Counted from the stretch's first letter, positions 18,877-27,058 are shown. The stretch is DNA of 64,000 nt from Hymenobacter armeniacus (GCF_014699055.1 NZ_JACXAC010000005.1:558001-622000); one strand, 5' to 3'. Notes: generated by a model not told the origin, from the sequence alone. Numbers and translations: made by a program.

Positions 18877-20043
18877 TTAGTTGGCGGCTACTAGGTTTTC
18901 TTGTTCTACAAGGGCGTGCAGGTCGTCGTCCACCACCTCGCGCTTGCGGTCGGCGAGTTCGAGAAAGCACGCGTAGGCTTTGTTCAGGGCCGTTTTTTCG
19001 AAATCATAGCCCAGCTTCTGGAGGCGGTAGGCCAGCGCGGCGCGGCCGGAGCGGGCCGTGAGCACGATGGACGAATCGGCCACGCCCACTTCCCGCGGGT
19101 CGATGATTTCATAGGTTTCGCGGTGCTTGATGATGCCGTCCTGGTGGATGCCACTGCTGTGCGAGAAGGCGTTGGCGCCCACAATGGCCTTGTTGGGCTG
19201 CACGGGCATGGTCATCAGGTGCGACACCATGGCCGAGGTTTCGGCCAGCAGGCGGGTGTTGATGCGGGTGTCGAGGTGGAGGTAAGGGTGCTGGCGCAGT
19301 ATCATCACCACTTCCTCCAGGGCCGTGTTGCCGGCCCGCTCGCCCACGCCGTTGATGGTGCACTCAATCTGGCGGGCGCCGTTCATCACGCCGGCAATGG
19401 AGTTGGCGGTGGCCAGGCCCAGGTCGTTGTGGCAGTGCGTGGACAGCCGCACCGTGTGAATGCCGCGCACGTTTTCGTGCAGAAACTTGATTTTGGCGCC
19501 GTATTCCTGGGGCAGGCAGTAGCCGGTGGTGTCCGGAATGTTGAGCACCGTGGCGCCGGCCCGGATGGCGGCCTCGCACACGCGGGCCAGGAATTCGTTG
19601 TCGGTGCGGCCGGCGTCTTCGGCGTAAAACTCCACGTCGTCCACGAAGCTTTTGGCCAGCTTCACCGCCGCCACGGCGCGGGCCAGCACGTCCTCCCGTG
19701 TGGTGCAGAGCTTGTGCTGAATGTGCACGTCCGATGTGCCAATGCCGGTGTGAATGCGCGGGTAGCGGGCCGGGCGCAGGGCCTCGGCGGCCACCCGAAT
19801 GTCGTTTTCGACGGCCCGCGAGAGGCCGCACACGGTGGCTTCGCGGGTTTGGGCGGCAATGGCCTGCACGGCGGCAAAGTCACCGGGGCTCGACACCGGA
19901 AAGCCGGCCTCGATGACGTCGACGCCGAGCTGCTCGAGCTGGCGGGCAATGAGAAGCTTCTCGTCGCGGTTTAGCTTGCAGCCCGGCACCTGTTCGCCGT
20001 CGCGGAGCGTGGTATCGAAGATTTGGATTTGCTGCGGAGACAT
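18877..20043 (-). CDS. leuA: 2-isopropylmalate synthase, short form
   Basis: The 388-aa HMGL-like TIM barrel condenses 2-oxoisovalerate with acetyl-CoA, the committed leucine step. It shows IFDTTLRDGEQVPGC at the N-terminus, metal-binding THCHNDLGLA, and INGVGERAGNTALEE, followed by NAFSHSSGIHQDG. It stops at about residue 388, so the C-terminal LeuA dimer domain that mediates leucine feedback in ~510-aa forms is absent. MSPQQIQIF is chosen because the catalytic domain starts there; 58 upstream codons are open but low-similarity. It is the first gene of the leu operon and divergent from the gene at 20211. Confidence 0.93.
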   Translation of the reverse strand: MSPQQIQIFDTTLRDGEQVPGCKLNRDEKLLIARQLEQLGVDVIEAGFPVSSPGDFAAVQAIAAQTREATVCGLSRAVENDIRVAAEALRPARYPRIHTGIGTSDVHIQHKLCTTREDVLARAVAAVKLAKSFVDDVEFYAEDAGRTDNEFLARVCEAAIRAGATVLNIPDTTGYCLPQEYGAKIKFLHENVRGIHTVRLSTHCHNDLGLATANSIAGVMNGARQIECTINGVGERAGNTALEEVVMILRQHPYLHLDTRINTRLLAETSAMVSHLMTMPVQPNKAIVGANAFSHSSGIHQDGIIKHRETYEIIDPREVGVADSSIVLTARSGRAALAYRLQKLGYDFEKTALNKAYACFLELADRKREVVDDDLHALVEQENLVAAN

Positions 20044-20051
20044 GCTACAAT

Positions 20052-20070
20052 CGCCCGGAAACGCCGGGCG
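20052..20070 (-). promoter_or_regulatory. Hairpin directly upstream of leuA
   Basis: A perfect 7-bp stem, CGCCCGG / CCGGGCG, with a 5-nt loop lies 8 bp before the leuA ATG. At this position it could hinder ribosome loading. There is no U-tract and I see no leucine-rich leader peptide upstream on this strand, so any regulatory role is conjecture. Confidence 0.35.
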
Positions 20071-20210
20071 GGGCCGTTGAAATAGGCTGGCAAGTAGCGG
20101 CCGCGTTTGCGGCATGAAAACCGCCATTTTACCGTTTCTACTATTTCTAATCGGCGGGATTTGCAGAGTAATACCTTGTGGGATAATAGGTTGCATCAGG
20201 ACGTTATACA

Positions 20211-21755
20211 ATGCCAAACAAGAGCCAAGAACCCGTTTTTCAGTTGGTAAAATCGTTGACGCGCTCCGAAAAGCGCCATTTCCGCCTGTTCACCAACCGG
20301 CAGAGCGCAAGCGAAGACCTCAAGTTTTTGCAGCTCTTCGACGCCCTCGACGCCGCCGACACTTACGACGAGGCCCAGGTGCTGGCCCAGGTGCCCGCCC
20401 TCAAGCGCGTGCAACTCGCCAACCTCAAGGCCAACCTTTACCGGCAGGTGCTCTCCAGCCTGCGGGTGTACCACGCCGGCCAAAACCCCGACATTCAGCT
20501 GCACGAGCAGCTCGACTACGCCCGCGTGCTCTACAACAAGGGCTTCTACCAGCAGGCCTTGCGCATGCTGGAAAAAGTGAAGCAGCAGGCCCGCCAGGCC
20601 GAAATGCCGCACATCGTGCTGCTGGCTCTCGACTTTGAGAAGCTCATCGAAAGCCAGTACATCACGCGCAGCCTGAAAGACCGCGCCGAAACCCTCACCA
20701 CCGAAGCCACGGACACGGTGGCGCACTTGGCCAACCAGCACGCGCTGTCCAACGCCGCGCTGCGCCTCTACGGCCTCTACCTGAAGGCCGGCCACGCCCG
20801 CAACCGCGCCGACCACGCGCGCATCACGGCGTTTTTCCGCGAAAACCTGCCGGCTGCCGAAGACAGCCGCGGCGGCTTTTTCGAGAAGCTGTATTTCTAC
20901 CAGGCGCAGGTGTGGTACCACACGCTGAGCCAGAATTTCCGGGCCAGCTACCGCTACGCCCAGAAGTGGGTCGACCTCTTTGAGCAGGCCCCGCCCATGA
21001 AGGAGCTGCAAACCATGCTCTACATCAAAGGACTGCACAACCTGCTGGCGGCGCTCTATAACATGCTTTACTACAGCAAGTTCATGCAGGTGCTGAAAAG
21101 GCTGGAAGACTTCGCGGCCAACCAGACCCGGCGCAGCAGCCCCAACACCGAAATCCTGCTGTTCCAGTACATCTACACCAACAAAATCAACGCCTACTTC
21201 CTGGAGGGCCGCTTCACCGAGGGCCTGGCCATCATCCCGGAGCTGCTCGAGCAGCTGGACCACTTCAAACCCCAGCTCGACATCCACCGCACGCTGGTGT
21301 TTTACTACAAGATTGCCAGCCTCTACTTCGGCAGCGGCGAGTACGAGAAGGCCATTGAGTACCTCACGCTCATCATTCAGCACAAAGACCTGAGCCTGCG
21401 CGAGGACCTGCAGTGCTTTGCCCGCATCCTCAACCTCATTGCCCACTACGAAGCCGGCGACGACGCCAGCCTGGAATACCAGGTGCGCTCCGTGTACCAT
21501 TTTCTGGGCAAGATGGACGAGCAGCAGCCCATGCAGGTCGAGATATTCCGGTTCCTGCGCCAGCTGGGTGGCATTGCGCCGCCGCAGGTGCGCGAGGCCT
21601 TCATCGACCTCAAAGAGAAGCTGACGGTCATTGCCGCCAATCCCTACGAAAGCCGGCCCTTTCTGTACCTGGACATCATTTCGTGGCTGGAAAGCAAGAT
21701 TTCCAACGTGCCGGTGCAAGACGTGATGAAGCGCAAGTTCCGGCAGATGAAGTGA
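20211..21755 (+). CDS. Uncharacterised Bacteroidota helical-repeat protein
   Basis: The 514-aa protein has no signal peptide or membrane segment. It begins VFQLVKSLTRSEKRHFRLF and is almost entirely helical. TPR-like pairs such as YARVLYNKGFYQQALRMLEKVKQQA (split here across two helices) and YFGSGEYEKAIEYL lie near residues 100 and 375. It resembles a conserved Bacteroidota family of unknown function; a scaffolding or protein-binding role is the general expectation for such repeats. It is divergent from leuA, sharing a 167-bp promoter region. Confidence 0.75.
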   Translation: MPNKSQEPVFQLVKSLTRSEKRHFRLFTNRQSASEDLKFLQLFDALDAADTYDEAQVLAQVPALKRVQLANLKANLYRQVLSSLRVYHAGQNPDIQLHEQLDYARVLYNKGFYQQALRMLEKVKQQARQAEMPHIVLLALDFEKLIESQYITRSLKDRAETLTTEATDTVAHLANQHALSNAALRLYGLYLKAGHARNRADHARITAFFRENLPAAEDSRGGFFEKLYFYQAQVWYHTLSQNFRASYRYAQKWVDLFEQAPPMKELQTMLYIKGLHNLLAALYNMLYYSKFMQVLKRLEDFAANQTRRSSPNTEILLFQYIYTNKINAYFLEGRFTEGLAIIPELLEQLDHFKPQLDIHRTLVFYYKIASLYFGSGEYEKAIEYLTLIIQHKDLSLREDLQCFARILNLIAHYEAGDDASLEYQVRSVYHFLGKMDEQQPMQVEIFRFLRQLGGIAPPQVREAFIDLKEKLTVIAANPYESRPFLYLDIISWLESKISNVPVQDVMKRKFRQMK

Positions 21756-21787
21756 TGTAGCGTGGCCTCTGCGAGTCCACGCGACGG

Positions 21788-21795
21788 TACCTTTG
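21788..21795 (+). promoter_or_regulatory. Candidate -7 box of the DUF4833 gene
   Basis: TACCTTTG matches TAnnTTTG exactly and lies 25 bp before the ATG at 21821. The -33 region has no clear TTG at 18-20 bp, so the assignment rests on the -7 box and its position. Confidence 0.4.
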
Positions 21796-21820
21796 CCACT
21801 CCGCTGCTATCCCATTCTCC

Positions 21821-22357
21821 ATGTTGGCCCCGGCCTTTTTGCTGCTATTCAACCTGTTTTGCCGCCTGCCGCCGGGCCCGAAAGCGGGCATTGTGTTTCC
21901 GGTCCCCAGCGGGGTGCCCAACCAGCTTTTCTACCTGCAGCGCGACCCCAATACCAACACCGTCATCTACCAACTGAACGTGGACCGCGCCGGCCGCCTC
22001 AACGAGGACGAGCCCGTGAACGCCTTCTGGATTCGCTACGACGAGCACGGCGAGCGCAAGGAGCTGAACTTCATTCAGGGCAAGTTTGCTTATGGCCTCA
22101 CGGCCGAAAAACTCGCCGCCGACAAGTTTGAGCTGAAGTTTGCGGCCTATAGCAAGGTGCGGTTTTTCCTGCTGAAGTCGCCGGTCGACAAGGCGTTTCA
22201 CGTCTACACCACCATTGCCGGCAAGCAGCTGCAGCTCGAGCGTGTGTATTTGCGCATCGAGGGCGGCACGTTTTGGGTGCCGAACGTAAGATACCTGGAG
22301 TTCAAGGGGCTGAACACGGCCACCCGCGAGCCGGCAGTGGAACGGGTGCTGCCGTAG
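21821..22357 (+). CDS. DUF4833 protein, probably exported
   Basis: The 178-aa protein has a short hydrophobic N-terminus (MLAPAFLLLFNLFCRLPPG). The DUF4833 pattern follows: NQLFYLQRDPNTNTVIYQLN, VNAFWIRYDEHGERKELN, LNFIQGKFAYGL and VYLRIEGGTFWVP. The fold is predicted beta-rich and no function is known. It ends shortly upstream of the aromatic-operon leader region on the same strand. Confidence 0.82.
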   Translation: MLAPAFLLLFNLFCRLPPGPKAGIVFPVPSGVPNQLFYLQRDPNTNTVIYQLNVDRAGRLNEDEPVNAFWIRYDEHGERKELNFIQGKFAYGLTAEKLAADKFELKFAAYSKVRFFLLKSPVDKAFHVYTTIAGKQLQLERVYLRIEGGTFWVPNVRYLEFKGLNTATREPAVERVLP

Positions 22358-22376
22358 CTGCCGCCGGGCTTTTCGG

Positions 22377-22406
22377 TTGGAGTTGCGGCGGTTGTGCGTA
22401 ACTTGC
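22377..22406 (+). promoter_or_regulatory. Candidate promoter of the aromatic operon
   Basis: TTG (22377-22379), a 19-bp spacer and TAACTTGC (22399-22406) give a partial match to TTG/TAnnTTTG. Transcription would begin roughly 15 bp before the first leader ATG, as expected for an attenuated leader. The -7 box matches 4 of 6 conserved positions. Confidence 0.4.
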
Positions 22407-22427
22407 CACCGCAAACCCGCACCACCG

Positions 22428-22481
22428 ATGTTCCAGACGCGCTACTTTTTCGGCTATTACTACTTCTACGCCACCGCGTAG
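22428..22481 (+). CDS. Phe/Tyr-rich leader peptide 1 of the aromatic operon
   Basis: ATG to TAG encodes 17 residues, MFQTRYFFGYYYFYATA, with 4 Phe and 5 Tyr. A density this high is typical of attenuator leaders such as E. coli PheL. AACGAGC at 22482-22488, right after the stop codon, is complementary to GCTCGTT at 22523-22529, inside the loop of the following terminator hairpin. A ribosome stalled on the Phe/Tyr codons leaves AACGAGC free to pair, which opposes the terminator. A ribosome reaching the stop codon covers it. Confidence 0.8.
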   Translation: MFQTRYFFGYYYFYATA

Positions 22482-22516
22482 AACGAGCCGCCGCGTAGCT
22501 AACCTCAGCCAACTCC

Positions 22517-22549
22517 AGCGCCGCTCGTTCATCGGGAAGGCGCTTTTTT
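22517..22549 (+). terminator. Attenuator terminator 1
   Basis: The stem AGCGCC (22517-22522) pairs with GGCGCT (22539-22544), followed by six T. The 16-nt loop contains GCTCGTT, the partner of the sequence next to the leader 1 stop codon. The 18-bp tail CTTTTTTATTGCCCAATT (22543-22560) recurs exactly at terminator 2. Confidence 0.75.
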
Positions 22550-22565
22550 ATTGCCCAATTCACTC

Positions 22566-22649
22566 ATGGTACCCACGCAGCAAGTGTTTTTTTATTACGG
22601 CTATACCTTCTTCTATTCGAAGAAGCCGGCCCGCTGTTGCCCGAGGTGA
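22566..22649 (+). CDS. Phe/Tyr-rich leader peptide 2 of the aromatic operon
   Basis: ATG to TGA encodes 27 residues with the cluster VFFYYGYTFFY (4 Phe, 4 Tyr) at residues 7-17, then SKKPARCCPR. GGCCC at 22628-22632, 12-16 nt past the aromatic codons, can pair with GGGCC at 22679-22683, the 5' side of terminator 2. Stalling at the cluster would leave it free and favour read-through; full translation would mask it. The cluster resembles leader 1 (FFGYYYFY), suggesting duplication of the whole module. Confidence 0.78.
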   Translation: MVPTQQVFFYYGYTFFYSKKPARCCPR

Positions 22650-22677
22650 CCACACCACACTCGCTGCCAACCACCCC

Positions 22678-22706
22678 AGGGCCCCGCACTACGGAGGCCC
22701 TTTTTT
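22678..22706 (+). terminator. Attenuator terminator 2
   Basis: AGGGCC (22678-22683) pairs with GGCCCT (22696-22701). An inner CCG/CGG extends the stem with one bulged A. It is followed by six T and then the same ATTGCCCAATT tail as terminator 1. It lies about 125 bp upstream of the prephenate dehydratase ATG. Confidence 0.78.
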
Positions 22707-22720
22707 ATTGCCCAATTCTA

Positions 22721-22810
22721 GTTGTCAGTTGCTCGTTGTCAGTTGTTAGCCTCACATGGCACAGACTACTGAGTAAATAGCCGGACAACTGACAACGAGC
22801 AACTGACGAC
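22721..22810. repeat. Stuttered inverted repeat (GTTGTCAGTTGCTCGTTGTC)
   Basis: The arms 22721-22746 and 22785-22810 are complementary over 26 bp with one mismatch. Within each arm the word GTTGTCAGTTG (or its complement) recurs. It lies between attenuator 2 and the first structural gene. Architecture and vocabulary resemble the element at 518-622. It may be a mobile-repeat remnant rather than part of the attenuator. Confidence 0.85.
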
Positions 22811-22829
22811 TAACAACTAACGCTACACC

Positions 22830-23708
22830 ATGCCCAAGCACGTTTCCATCCAGGGGTTCCAGGGAAGTTTTCACGAAGTGGCAGCCCGGCAGTTTTTCGG
22901 CGCGGCGCCGGCGCTGCTGCCCTGCGCCACCTTCGCGGCCGTGGTGGCCCACGTGGTGCACGGCACCGCCGAGGCCGGCCTGATGGCCATGGAAAACTCG
23001 CTGGCCGGCAGCATCCTGCCCAACTACCTGCTGCTGGAGCGCCACCCCGTACGGGTAACGGGCGAGGTGTACCTGCCCATTCATCAGCACCTGCTGGCGT
23101 TGCCCGGCACCACGCTGGCTGCCGTGCAGCAGGTGCACTCGCACCCCATGGCCCTGCGCCAGTGCGGCGAGTTTCTGGACCGTCACCCGCACTGGAAACT
23201 GGTCGAAACCGACGACACCGGCCACAGCGCCCAGCTGCTGGCCCAGCACCGCACGCCCGGCGTGGCCGTGGTGGCCGGCGCCCAGGCGGCCGAGCAGTTC
23301 GGCCTGCACATCCTGGCGCCCGCCATTCACGACGACCCGCACAACTACACCCGCTTCCTGGTGCTGGAGCACGCCGACAGCGCCCGCCCCGACCCGCTGG
23401 CCGACAAAGCCTCGCTCTACTTCTGCGCGCCACACGCGCCCGGTCGCCTGGCCGCCGTGCTCGCCCGCGTGGCCGCCCACGGCCTAAATCTGAGCAAGCT
23501 GCAGTCGTGCCCCCGCCCCGGCCAGCCCTGGCACTACGGCTTCCACGCCGATGTGGAATGTGAAAATCCGGCGCAGCTGGAGGCCCTGCTGGCCGATTTG
23601 GCCCCCGTAACCGAAGAACTGCGCGTGCTGGGCGCCTACCGCCGTGGCCACTGGAATACCGCAGCTTCCCAAACCATCGACGCCCAAGTAGCGCCGCAAT
23701 TGACTTAA
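22830..23708 (+). CDS. pheA: Prephenate dehydratase
   Basis: The 292-aa monofunctional enzyme converts prephenate to phenylpyruvate, the committed phenylalanine step. The catalytic domain (residues ~5-180) has IQGFQGSFHEVAA, AMENSLAGSI and NYTRFLVL with the catalytic Thr-Arg-Phe. An ACT domain (~195-275, PGRLAAVLARVAAHGLNLSKLQS) should bind Phe for feedback. No chorismate mutase is fused here; that activity is on the DAHP synthase in the same operon. It is the first structural gene after the tandem attenuators, 4 bp before the aminotransferase. Confidence 0.93.
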   Translation: MPKHVSIQGFQGSFHEVAARQFFGAAPALLPCATFAAVVAHVVHGTAEAGLMAMENSLAGSILPNYLLLERHPVRVTGEVYLPIHQHLLALPGTTLAAVQQVHSHPMALRQCGEFLDRHPHWKLVETDDTGHSAQLLAQHRTPGVAVVAGAQAAEQFGLHILAPAIHDDPHNYTRFLVLEHADSARPDPLADKASLYFCAPHAPGRLAAVLARVAAHGLNLSKLQSCPRPGQPWHYGFHADVECENPAQLEALLADLAPVTEELRVLGAYRRGHWNTAASQTIDAQVAPQLT

Positions 23709-23712
23709 AATC

Positions 23713-24915
23713 ATGAAAACAGCTTCCGCAGCACGCCTGCAAGTGCCCGTTGCCAGCCGCCTGGCCCACACCGGCGAATACTACTTCTCGCGCAAGCTGC
23801 GCGAGCTGGCCGCCCTGAACGCCGCCGGCGCCAACATCATCAACCTGGGCATTGGCAGCCCCGATTTGCCTCCGCACCCCAGCGTGGTGGCGGCGCTCAG
23901 TGCCAGCGCCGCCCAGCCCACCGCCCACGGCTACCAAGGCTACCAAGGCACGCCGGCGCTGCGCGGGGCCATGGCCGCTTTCTACCAGCGCCACTACGGC
24001 GTGACGCTCGACCCGGCCAGCGAAATCCTGCCGCTGCTGGGCTCGAAAGAAGGCCTCATGCACGTGGGAATGACGTTTTTGGAAGCGGGCGACGTCGTGC
24101 TCATTCCCAACCCCGGCTACCCGACCTACCGGGCCGTGGCCGAAATCTGCGGGGCCGAGGTGCGCGAATACGACCTCACCGCCGCCCGCGGCTGGCTGCC
24201 TGACTTGGACGCGCTGGCTCAAACCGACCTTTCGCGGGTGAAGCTCATGCTGGTGAACTACCCGCACATGCCCACCGGCGCTTCGGCCGACGCGGCTTTT
24301 CTGGCGCAATTGGTGGCTTTTGCGAAGGTGCACAGCATCCTGCTGGTGCACGACAACCCCTACGGCTTCATCCTGAATGAAACGCCGCCGGTGAGTTTGC
24401 TCTCGGTGCCCGGCGCCCGCGAAGTGGCTCTGGAGCTGAACTCGCTCAGCAAATCGCACAACATGGCCGGCTGGCGCGTGGGCATGCTCTGCGGCCGCCC
24501 CGACCTGCTGGCCGACGTCCTCCGCTTCAAAAGCAACATGGACTCGGGGATGCTGCTGCCGGTGCAGCAAGCTGCGGTGGCTGCCCTGGCCCTAGGCGAC
24601 GACTGGTTCGCGGAATTGAACGCCACCTACCGCGTCCGCCGCGAATTGGTGCTTGAACTGCTGCGCGCCGTGGGCTGCGAACCCGCTCCGGGCCAGGTGG
24701 GCCTGTTCATCTGGGCCGCGGTGCCGGCCGAGTACGCCGACGGCTACGCCCTGAGCGACGCCGTGCTGGCCGAAGCCCGGGTATTTCTGACGCCGGGCGG
24801 CATTTTCGGCAGCAACGGCCTGGGCTACGTGCGCGCCAGCCTTTGCCAGCCAGAAAGCGTGTTGCGCGAGGCCCTGGAGCGAGTTCGTGTCACCATTCCT
24901 TCTGTCAACTCATGA
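23713..24915 (+). CDS. Class I/II aminotransferase, probably aromatic
   Basis: The 400-aa fold-type I PLP enzyme has NLGIGSPDLPPHP near residue 45, IPNPGYPTYRA near 135 and VNYPHMPTGA near 177. The Schiff-base Lys is K247 in SLSKSHNMAGWRVGM. Sequence type is close to LL-diaminopimelate/aspartate aminotransferases. Its place between pheA and tyrA, with 4-bp and overlapping junctions, argues that it transaminates phenylpyruvate and 4-hydroxyphenylpyruvate. MPTGA in place of the common NPTGA is a minor variation. Its stop overlaps the tyrA ATG (ATGA). Confidence 0.9.
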   Translation: MKTASAARLQVPVASRLAHTGEYYFSRKLRELAALNAAGANIINLGIGSPDLPPHPSVVAALSASAAQPTAHGYQGYQGTPALRGAMAAFYQRHYGVTLDPASEILPLLGSKEGLMHVGMTFLEAGDVVLIPNPGYPTYRAVAEICGAEVREYDLTAARGWLPDLDALAQTDLSRVKLMLVNYPHMPTGASADAAFLAQLVAFAKVHSILLVHDNPYGFILNETPPVSLLSVPGAREVALELNSLSKSHNMAGWRVGMLCGRPDLLADVLRFKSNMDSGMLLPVQQAAVAALALGDDWFAELNATYRVRRELVLELLRAVGCEPAPGQVGLFIWAAVPAEYADGYALSDAVLAEARVFLTPGGIFGSNGLGYVRASLCQPESVLREALERVRVTIPSVNS

Positions 24916-25757
24916 ACGTCACCATCATTGGCCTCGGCCTCATTGGCGGCTCGCTGGCGCTTAGCCTGCGCCAGCACGGGCTGGCCCAGCATTTTATTGG
25001 GGTGGAAGCAAGCCCGGTCCACGCGCGCCGGGCGCTGGAACTGGGCCTGGTCGATGCAATCGAAACTGACCTTGCCGCTGCCGTGCGCCGGGCCGATTTG
25101 GTGGTGGTGGCCGTGCCCATGGACGCCATGGTGGCCGTGCTGCCGCTCGTGCTCGATGCCACGGCGCCGCATCAGGTGGTGATTGATGTGGGCTCGACGA
25201 AGGGCACCTTGCTGGCGGCCGTGGCCGCACATTCGCGCCGGGGCCGTTTTGTGGCCGTGCACCCCATGGCCGGCACCGAATACTCCGGCCCCGATGCGGC
25301 CACGCAGGGCCTGTTTGACGGCAAAACCGTGGTGCTCTGCGACACCGAGCACAGCGACCCCGACGCCGTGCAGCTGGTCGAAAAGCTGTTTCACGCGCTG
25401 CCCATGCGCCTGCTGTACCTCGACGCGGCGGCCCACGACCTGCACACGGCCTACGTGTCGCACATCTCGCACATCACCTCGTTTGCGCTGGCGCTCACGG
25501 TGTTGGAGAAAGAGAAGGAAGAGCAGCGCATCTTCGACCTGGCCAGCGGCGGCTTTGCCTCCACCGTGCGCCTGGCCAAAAGCTCGCCCGCCATGTGGGT
25601 GCCCATCTTCCGCCAAAACCGCCTCAACGTGCTCGATGTGCTCGATGAGCACCTGCACCAGCTGCAGCACCTGCGCGACCTGCTGGCGCGGGAAGACTAC
25701 GACGGCCTCACCCAGCAAATTCAACAAGCCAATCACATTCGCAAAATCCTGCCTTAG
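24912..25757 (+). CDS. tyrA: Prephenate dehydrogenase
   Basis: The 281-aa NAD(P)-dependent enzyme makes 4-hydroxyphenylpyruvate for tyrosine. It starts MNVTIIGLGLIGGSLALSL, a Rossmann GxGxxG at residues 7-12. DVGSTKGTLL, HPMAGTEYSG and the helical domain with SHISHITSFALAL follow. The ATG at 24912 overlaps the previous stop, and the upstream open frame is only overlap with the aminotransferase. No ACT domain is present. Confidence 0.93.
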   Translation: MNVTIIGLGLIGGSLALSLRQHGLAQHFIGVEASPVHARRALELGLVDAIETDLAAAVRRADLVVVAVPMDAMVAVLPLVLDATAPHQVVIDVGSTKGTLLAAVAAHSRRGRFVAVHPMAGTEYSGPDAATQGLFDGKTVVLCDTEHSDPDAVQLVEKLFHALPMRLLYLDAAAHDLHTAYVSHISHITSFALALTVLEKEKEEQRIFDLASGGFASTVRLAKSSPAMWVPIFRQNRLNVLDVLDEHLHQLQHLRDLLAREDYDGLTQQIQQANHIRKILP

Positions 25758-25781
25758 CAGGCAGAACAACATAAAAAAGCC

Positions 25782-25811
25782 CGTCATGCTTCGGCTGCGC
25801 TCAGCATGACG
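25782..25811. repeat. Short palindromic element, family B-like, inside the aromatic operon
   Basis: CGTCATGCT (25782-25790) and AGCATGACG (25803-25811) are exact complements around TCGGCTGCGCTC. It has the same GTCATGC...GCATGAC tips as larger elements but almost no interior, so it may be a decayed or minimal unit. It fills the gap between tyrA and the DAHP synthase gene. Confidence 0.75.
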
Positions 25812-25839
25812 ACCTAAAAACTAATAGCTAATCAATCCC

Positions 25840-26934
25840 ATGAATTCATCCGCCATCCCCGCCATGAAATCCGCGCTGTTCAACCGCCAGCCCGACGACA
25901 AGCCTTTCCTTATTTCCGGGCCCTGCTCGGCCGAAACCGAGGAACAGGTGCTCGAAACCTGCCAGCGCCTGGCCGCCACCGGCAAGGTGCAGGCCCTGCG
26001 CGCCGGCATCTGGAAGCCCCGCACCAAGCCCGGCATGTTCGAGGGCGTGGGCACCAAAGGCCTGCCCTGGCTCAAGAAAGCCAGCGAGCTGACCGGCCTG
26101 CCCACGGCCGTGGAAGTGGCCACCGCCAAGCACGTCGAAGACTGCCTGGCCTTTGGCATCGACATTCTGTGGGTGGGCGCCCGCACCACCGGCAACCCGT
26201 TTTCGGTGCAGGAAATTGCCAATGCCCTGCGCGGCGTCGACGTGCCGGTGCTGGTGAAAAACCCCATTCACCCGGAGCTGGAGCTGTGGGTGGGCGCCGT
26301 GGAGCGCCTGCAAAAAGCCGGCCTCACGCACGTGGGACTCATTCACCGGGGCTTTTCGAGCTACGGCAACACCGATTTCCGCAACGCGCCCATGTGGCAC
26401 CTGCCCATTGAGATGAAGCGCCGCATGCCTGACATGCCGCTGCTCTGCGACCCCAGCCACATCTGCGGCCGGCGCGACACGCTGGCGGCCGTGGCCCAGC
26501 AGGCCCTCAACCTCGGTTTCGACGGCAACATGATTGAAAGCCACATCGACCCGGACGCGGCCTGGAGCGACGCCAAGCAGCAAATCACGCCGGAAGTGCT
26601 GCGCGACCTGATTGAAGACCTGGTGTGGCGCCACGAGAGCACCGACAAGCGCGAGTACCTCACCGCGCTGGCTAGCTTCCGCGAGCAAATCAACCAGCTC
26701 GACGCCGAGATTATGCAGCTACTAGGCCGCCGCATGGCCGTGGCCGAAAAAATCGGGCAGTACAAAAAGGAAAACGACATCACCATTTTGCAAACAGCAC
26801 GCTTTAATGAAGTGCTGGAGCGGTCTATGCGTCAAGGGCATTCAGTAGGCTTATCGACGGAATTTGTGGAGCAATACCTTGCGGCTGTACATTTGGAATC
26901 CATCAACCGCCAAAACAAGGTGATGGAAAGCTAG
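25840..26934 (+). CDS. DAHP synthase fused to chorismate mutase
   Basis: The 364-aa bifunctional enzyme has a DAHP synthase domain of type I-beta (residues ~18-265: FLISGPCSAETEEQ, RAGIWKPRTKPGMFEG, WVGARTTGNPF, LLCDPSHICGRRD). It has a C-terminal AroQ chorismate mutase (~275-360: FREQINQLDAEIMQLLGRRM, AVAEKIGQYKKEN). It therefore supplies both the first shikimate step and the chorismate-to-prephenate step feeding the adjacent pheA and tyrA. The fused mutase often serves as an allosteric sensor for the synthase. A second Met at 25864 is an alternative start. It is the last gene before the operon terminator. Confidence 0.93.
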   Translation: MNSSAIPAMKSALFNRQPDDKPFLISGPCSAETEEQVLETCQRLAATGKVQALRAGIWKPRTKPGMFEGVGTKGLPWLKKASELTGLPTAVEVATAKHVEDCLAFGIDILWVGARTTGNPFSVQEIANALRGVDVPVLVKNPIHPELELWVGAVERLQKAGLTHVGLIHRGFSSYGNTDFRNAPMWHLPIEMKRRMPDMPLLCDPSHICGRRDTLAAVAQQALNLGFDGNMIESHIDPDAAWSDAKQQITPEVLRDLIEDLVWRHESTDKREYLTALASFREQINQLDAEIMQLLGRRMAVAEKIGQYKKENDITILQTARFNEVLERSMRQGHSVGLSTEFVEQYLAAVHLESINRQNKVMES

Positions 26935-27027
26935 CCCAGAAAGTCAATCTGATTTTAGACTAAGGATTGACTATTGAAAAAATCACAAATCGTTTTGTGC
27001 GGGTTTTGTACTCGTATCATAAAGAAA

Positions 27028-27058
27028 AGCCGCCCTGCAGTGAGTAGGGCGGCTTTTT
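27028..27058. terminator. Bidirectional intrinsic terminator
   Basis: AGCCGCCCT (27028-27036) pairs with AGGGCGGCT (27046-27054), with a run of five T after it on the plus strand and A-rich sequence before it. It ends the aromatic operon and also serves the convergent PID-CTERM gene. Confidence 0.88.

Noticed and set aside
20114..20210. Plus-strand start reading MKTAILPFLLFLIGG as a leucine-rich leader peptide
   Set aside because: It points away from leuA, runs on into another frame of the next gene, and has no terminator or antiterminator after it.
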